NCBI GenBank assembly: GCA_029448655.1
Contig: JACCLO010000004.1
Location: forward strand, 3,286,001 to 3,350,000
Origin: Wolfiporia cocos
Taxonomy: Eukaryota; Basidiomycota; Agaricomycetes; Polyporales; Phaeolaceae
DNA: 64,000 bases
Direction of reading: 5' to 3'
Shown: positions 59,569-64,000 of the stretch, piece after piece
Layout: every line of letters begins with the position of its first letter
Position numbering within the stretch: the first letter of the stretch is position 1
Made by a program: the position numbers and the translations under genes
The notes under the pieces: model-generated
What the model was told of the DNA's origin: nothing
The model's input: the letters and a program-made list of their open reading frames with translations, nothing else
The model's database searches: none

Positions 59569-62500
59569 ATGGCCGCCAATCCTGGCTATGGTCCTCCAAA
59601 CCCACAGAATCCATTCAGCAACCCGCCTCAAGGTCCCTATGGCCAACCACTCCGCCAATACTCTGGTGACGAGAGCTCCGAGTCCTTTCAGAGCCGCAAT
59701 GCCAGTGCCGTCCCCCTCACCAACGCTGCATACTATGACAGTCAGTCAGACATGAGAGGTAGGTCGATACTACACGCTCTGAGCTACGCGTTCTGACCCG
59801 CCCGTAGGTAGCAACCTCGACCCTATGAATGACTACAACCGCTATAGTGCCTCAGTTGACTCTCGCTTCAGCGTAAACACCACGGGATACAACCCATTCG
59901 CAGACATTCCTGGCTCTTCCGATCCCTACCCAGCATGGACCACCGAGCGCGACGTGCCCATGACCACGGAGGAAATCGAGGACATATTTCTTGACCTCGC
60001 GCAGAAGTTCGGTTTCCAGCGCGACTCGATGCGCAACATGGTACGTCTCCGCTGCCTACTGGCTCGTTCCGCTCGCTTAGTGACGCGCCGTCTAGTTCGA
60101 CTTTCTGATGCAACTACTCGACTCGCGCGCATCACGCATGTCGCCCAATCAAGCGCTGCTCACCGTTCACGCGGACTACATTGGCGGTCAGCATGCCAAC
60201 TACCGCAGATGGTACTTCGCCGCGCAGCTCAACCTTGACGATGCCGTCGGCCAGGCCCAGAACCCCGGTCTGCAGCGCCTCCGCAGCGTGAAGGGCAAGG
60301 TGCAGACAGCACAGACGAAGTCGCTCGATAGTGCGCTCAACAGATGGCGCAATGCAATGAACAACATGAGCCAGTACGACCGTCTGCGCCAGGTCGCGCT
60401 CTGGCTGCTATGCTGGGCCGAGGCTGGTAACGTCCGCTTCACTCCCGAGTGTCTTGCTTTCATCTTCAAGTGCGCGGACGACTACTACCGGAGTCCGGAG
60501 TGTCAGAACAGTGTAGACCCCGTGCCGGAAGGGCTATATCTCGACAGTGTCATCAGGCCCATCTATCGTTTCATGCGAGACCAAGGCTATGAGGTGGTTG
60601 AGGGCAAGTTCGTGAGGAAGGAGAAGGATCATCACGAAATCATCGGATATGACGACATCAATCAGCTGTTCTGGTACCCAGAGGGTCTCGCGAAAATTGT
60701 GCTCACGGACAATGTGAGGGAACATGCAATCTTTTGGTTATAAGCTGATTGACACTCCTGCAGACGCGACTGCTCGATCTGCCCCCTGCACAGCGGTTCA
60801 TGAAGCTCGGCAAAGTCGCATGGAACCGCGTTTTCTTCAAGACGTTCTACGAGAAGCGTTCCCTCGGCCACCTGCTCGTCAACTTCAATCGTATCTGGAT
60901 TCTGCACGTCGCGGTCTTCTGGTTCTTCACTGCATACAACTCACCGCGGGTCTACACGCCTCTGACCAAACAAAACCCTTCGCCGGCGATGTCGTGGTCG
61001 GCGACGGCGCTTGGTGGTGCAGTTGCCACGCTCATCATGATTTTCGCCACATTGGCCGAGTTCAGGTTCACCCCAACGACATGGAACAACGCGTCTCACC
61101 TCACGACTCGGCTCATATTCCTTCTCGTCGTTCTCGCGTTGACTGGTGGACCGACTGTGTACATCGCGCTTGTAGACGACTCCGAGTCGAACATACCGCT
61201 CATCGTTGGTATCGTGCAATTCTTCGTGTCCGTCGTCGCGACGCTCGCATTCGGTATTATCCCGTCAGGCCGCATGTTCGGTGACCGTGTTGCGAGCAAA
61301 TCGCGCAAGTACATCGCGTCACAGACGTTCACTGCGTCGTACCCGGGGCTCAGCTTCAGCGCACGCTTCGCGTCGATCTCGCTGTGGCTGCTCGTGTTCT
61401 GCTGCAAGTTCACAGAATCGTACTTCTTCCTGACGACGTCGTTCAGTAGCCCCGTTGCGGTAATGGCGCGCACGAAGGTGCAGAACTGCAATGATCGGTT
61501 CTTCGGGAATGCGCTGTGCTCGAACCAAGTACCGTTTACGCTCGCGATCATGTATTGCATGGATCTGGTGCTGTTCTTCCTGGACACATACCTGTGGTAC
61601 ATCATCTGGGTCGTTGTGTTCAGTGTGTCCCGGTCGTTCTACCTCGGACTGTCTATCTGGACGCCGTGGAAGGAGGTTTATACGAGGATGCCGAAGAGGA
61701 TTTACGCCAAGTTACTTGCCTCTGCTGAGATGGAGGTCAAGTACAAGCCCAAGGTACGCCTTGCGAGAGATGTGAAAGGAAGCCTTGTATTCATCAGTTT
61801 ATCAGGTGCTGGTCTCGCAAGTCTGGAATGCGATCATCATCTCCATGTACCGCGAGCACCTCTTGTCTATCCACCACGTGCAGCGCCTGCTCTACCACCA
61901 GGTCGATGGTCCAGATGGTCGTCGCGTCCTGCGTGCTCCTCCTTTCTTCACGCACAACACAGGTCGGGAAAGCGACTTCTTCCCTGCTGGTGGAGAGGCC
62001 GAACGTCGTATCTCCTTCTTTGCGAACTCGTTGACAACTGCCTTCCCCGACCCTCTCCCGGTAGAGCAGATGCCGTCGTTCACGGTGTTGGTGCCCCATT
62101 ATTCCGAGAAGATTTTGCTCAGTCTGCGTGAGATTATCAGAGAAGAAGACCAGAACACGCGTGTCACGCTACTTGAATACCTCAAGCAGCTGCACCCGGT
62201 TGAGTGGGACAACTTCGTCAAGGACACGAAGATCCTCGCCGAGGAGAACTCCGCTCCCAACTCATTTGACGGGCACGAATCGGACGAGAAGCGCGACAGC
62301 CGCGCGGACGACCTTCCCTTCTACTGTATCGGTTTCAAGAACGCGGCGCCAGAGTACACGCTTCGTACCCGTATCTGGGCCTCTCTCCGTGCGCAGACGC
62401 TCTATCGTACGGTGTCGGGCATGATGAACTACTCCAAGGCCATCAAACTCCTGTACCGAGTCGAGAACCCGCAGATCGTGCAGCGCTTTATGGGCAACAC

Positions 62501-64000
62501 GGACCGTCTTGAGCGCGAGCTCGAGCGCATGTCGCGCCGCAAGTTCAAGTTCACCGTCTCCATGCAGCGCTATGCAAAGTTCAACAAAGAAGAGTTGGAG
62601 AACGCCGAGTTCTTGCTGCGTGCATACCCAGATCTGCAGATCGCGTACCTCGACGAAGAGCCAGGAGAGAGGGGCGCGGACCCGCGCTTGTTCTCCGTGC
62701 TCATCGACGGACACTCGGAGCTGGACGAGAAGGGGAAGAGGAAGCCGAAGTTCCGTATCGAGCTGCCTGGAAATCCCATTCTCGGTGACGGAAAGTCGGA
62801 CAACCAGAACCATGCGATTATCTTCTACCGCGGCGAGTACCTGCAACTTATCGATGCCAACCAGGACAACTATTTGGAAGAGTGCATTAAGATCCGAAAC
62901 ATCCTGGGCGAGTTCGAGGAGTACTCGATTTCGAGCCAGAGCCCGTACGCGCAGTGGGGTCACAAGGAGTTCAAGAAGCATCCAGTAGCCATTGTTGGTA
63001 CTCGCGAGTACATTTTCTCGGAGAACATTGGTGTGCTTGGTGACATCGCTGCTGGAAAGGAGCAGACATTCGGTACCATGACGCCTCGTTGTCTCGCGTG
63101 GATTGGCGGAAAGCTGCACTATGGTCACCCCGATTTCCTGAATGCGACGTTCATGACGACTCGTGGTGGTGTGTCCAAAGCACAGAAGGGTCTGCACTTG
63201 AACGAGGATATTTTCGCCGGTATGACTTCTATCAGCCGTGGCGGCGCGATCAAGCACTCGGAGTACTATCAGTGCGGTAAAGGACGTGATCTCGGATTCG
63301 GCACCATCCTCAACTTCCAGACTAAGCTCGGCACTGGTATGGGCGAGCAGATGCTCAGTCGCGAGTACTACTATCTGGGTACACAGCTTCCTCTGGACCG
63401 CTTCCTCACCTTCTACTACGGACATCCTGGATTCCACATCAACAACATTTTGGTCATCTTCTCCATTGAAATCTTCATGGTTACACGTAAGCCACTGTTT
63501 AAGCAGTCTGTTTAACCTATCACTGACACGCTTCAACAGTGCTGTATATCGGCACTCTCAACAAGGAGCTGTCCATCTGCGTGACGAACTCTGCTGGTGA
63601 TGTCATCGACGGTCAGACCGGCTGCTACCATCTTACCCTTGTCTTTGACTGGGTCAAACGCTGCATCATTTCTATCTTCCTGGTCTTCTTCATTGCTTTC
63701 TTGCCCCTGTTCTTGCAAGGTGAGATTTACTGCAATTGGTGATGTCCTATCTCCGCTGATGAGCGCCTTGCCAGAGTTGCTCGAACGAGGGACTGGCAAA
63801 GCCCTTGTGCGTCTCGGCAAACAGTTCCTGTCATTGTCTCCCATCTTCGAGGTGTTCTCCACTCGCATTTACGCGCAATCGATTCTGAGCAACTTAACGT
63901 TCGGTGGTGCCCGTTACATTGCCACGGGTCGTGGTTTCGCTACGACCAGGCAGTCGTTCACCGTTCTCTACTCCCGTTTCGCTGGTCCGAGTATCTACAT
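59569..64000 (+). CDS. FKS1: 1,3-beta-glucan synthase catalytic subunit (partial at window end)
   Basis: The plasma-membrane enzyme that polymerises cell-wall 1,3-beta-glucan from UDP-glucose (GT48). The ATG is at 59569 ([16 protein letters not shown]). The disordered N-terminus leads into the FKS1 domain ([54 protein letters not shown]). Membrane helices follow ([55 protein letters not shown]). The cytosolic GT48 core is next: [99 protein letters not shown] and [15 protein letters not shown]. Introns lie near 59758-59808, 60042-60096, 60713-60763, 61754-61806, 63487-63538 and 63719-63772. The window ends before the C-terminal membrane domain is complete. Confidence 0.95.

Noticed and set aside
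62262..63536. 424-codon open frame antisense to FKS
   Set aside because: It is the reverse shadow of the strongly conserved GT48 coding exon, and its translation resembles no family.

Overview
The window is nuclear DNA of a filamentous basidiomycete, most probably a wood- or litter-associated Agaricomycete; a polypore-like origin is an inference from gene content. The grounds are GC-rich coding DNA, genes cut by many 45-70 bp GT-AG introns, short exons down to 13 bp, tight spacing on both strands, and fungal families (Zn2Cys6 and TEA regulators, FKS 1,3-beta-glucan synthase, UPF0658, opsin-like Hsp30, Ser-rich GPI cupredoxin). I see no rRNA, convincing tRNA, CRISPR array, LTR element or DNA transposon.

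Layout. 0.3-3.1 kb: NOC3 (+). 3.4-5.1 kb: TEA-domain regulator (-). 5.9-8.1 kb: ESCRT-I VPS23 (+). 8.8-12.0 kb: inner nuclear membrane SRC1/Man1 (-). 12.5-13.4 kb: cation-dependent O-methyltransferase (+). 14.2-15.8 kb: GPI cupredoxin (-) with a well-marked promoter and a 5'UTR intron. 17.3-18.8 kb: Mso1-like exocytosis protein (-). 20.0-24.9 kb: three tandem four-exon P-loop GTPase paralogues (-). 26.5-28.2 kb: mitochondrial sulfide:quinone oxidoreductase (+). 28.5-29.1 kb: dual-specificity phosphatase pseudogene (-). 29.4-30.8 kb: NEPRO/Rmp1-like protein (-). 31.0-33.6 kb: AP-1 beta adaptin (+). 33.8-34.9 kb: OTU deubiquitinase (-). 35.2-36.7 kb: aldo-keto reductase (+). 37.8-39.0 kb: opsin-like seven-helix protein (+). 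39.5-41.9 kb: regulator with two tandem Zn2Cys6 clusters (-). 42.2-46.0 kb: 1,227-residue disordered nuclear-type protein (+). 46.3-47.5 kb: SDR (-). 47.8-49.5 kb: SET-domain methyltransferase (+). 50.3-52.1 kb: UPF0658 Golgi membrane protein (+). 52.6-53.7 kb: DNAJC9 co-chaperone (+). 53.9-57.5 kb: FHIP (-). 58.0-59.2 kb: coiled-coil protein (+). 59.6 kb to the end: FKS glucan synthase (+), cut by the window edge.

Most of the window is housekeeping: membrane traffic (VPS23, AP-1, FHIP, Mso1, UPF0658), nucleolus and nuclear envelope (NOC3, NEPRO, SRC1), chaperones and wall synthesis. No secondary-metabolite cluster is present. Many neighbours are divergent pairs sharing 200-500 bp. The 18.8-29.1 kb stretch is the accessory part: wide spacing, a tandem paralogue array of unknown function and a decayed phosphatase. 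The main items to follow up are the GTPase array with its shared upstream block, the doubled zinc cluster with repeated 13-bp microexons, and the phosphatase broken exactly at its active site.
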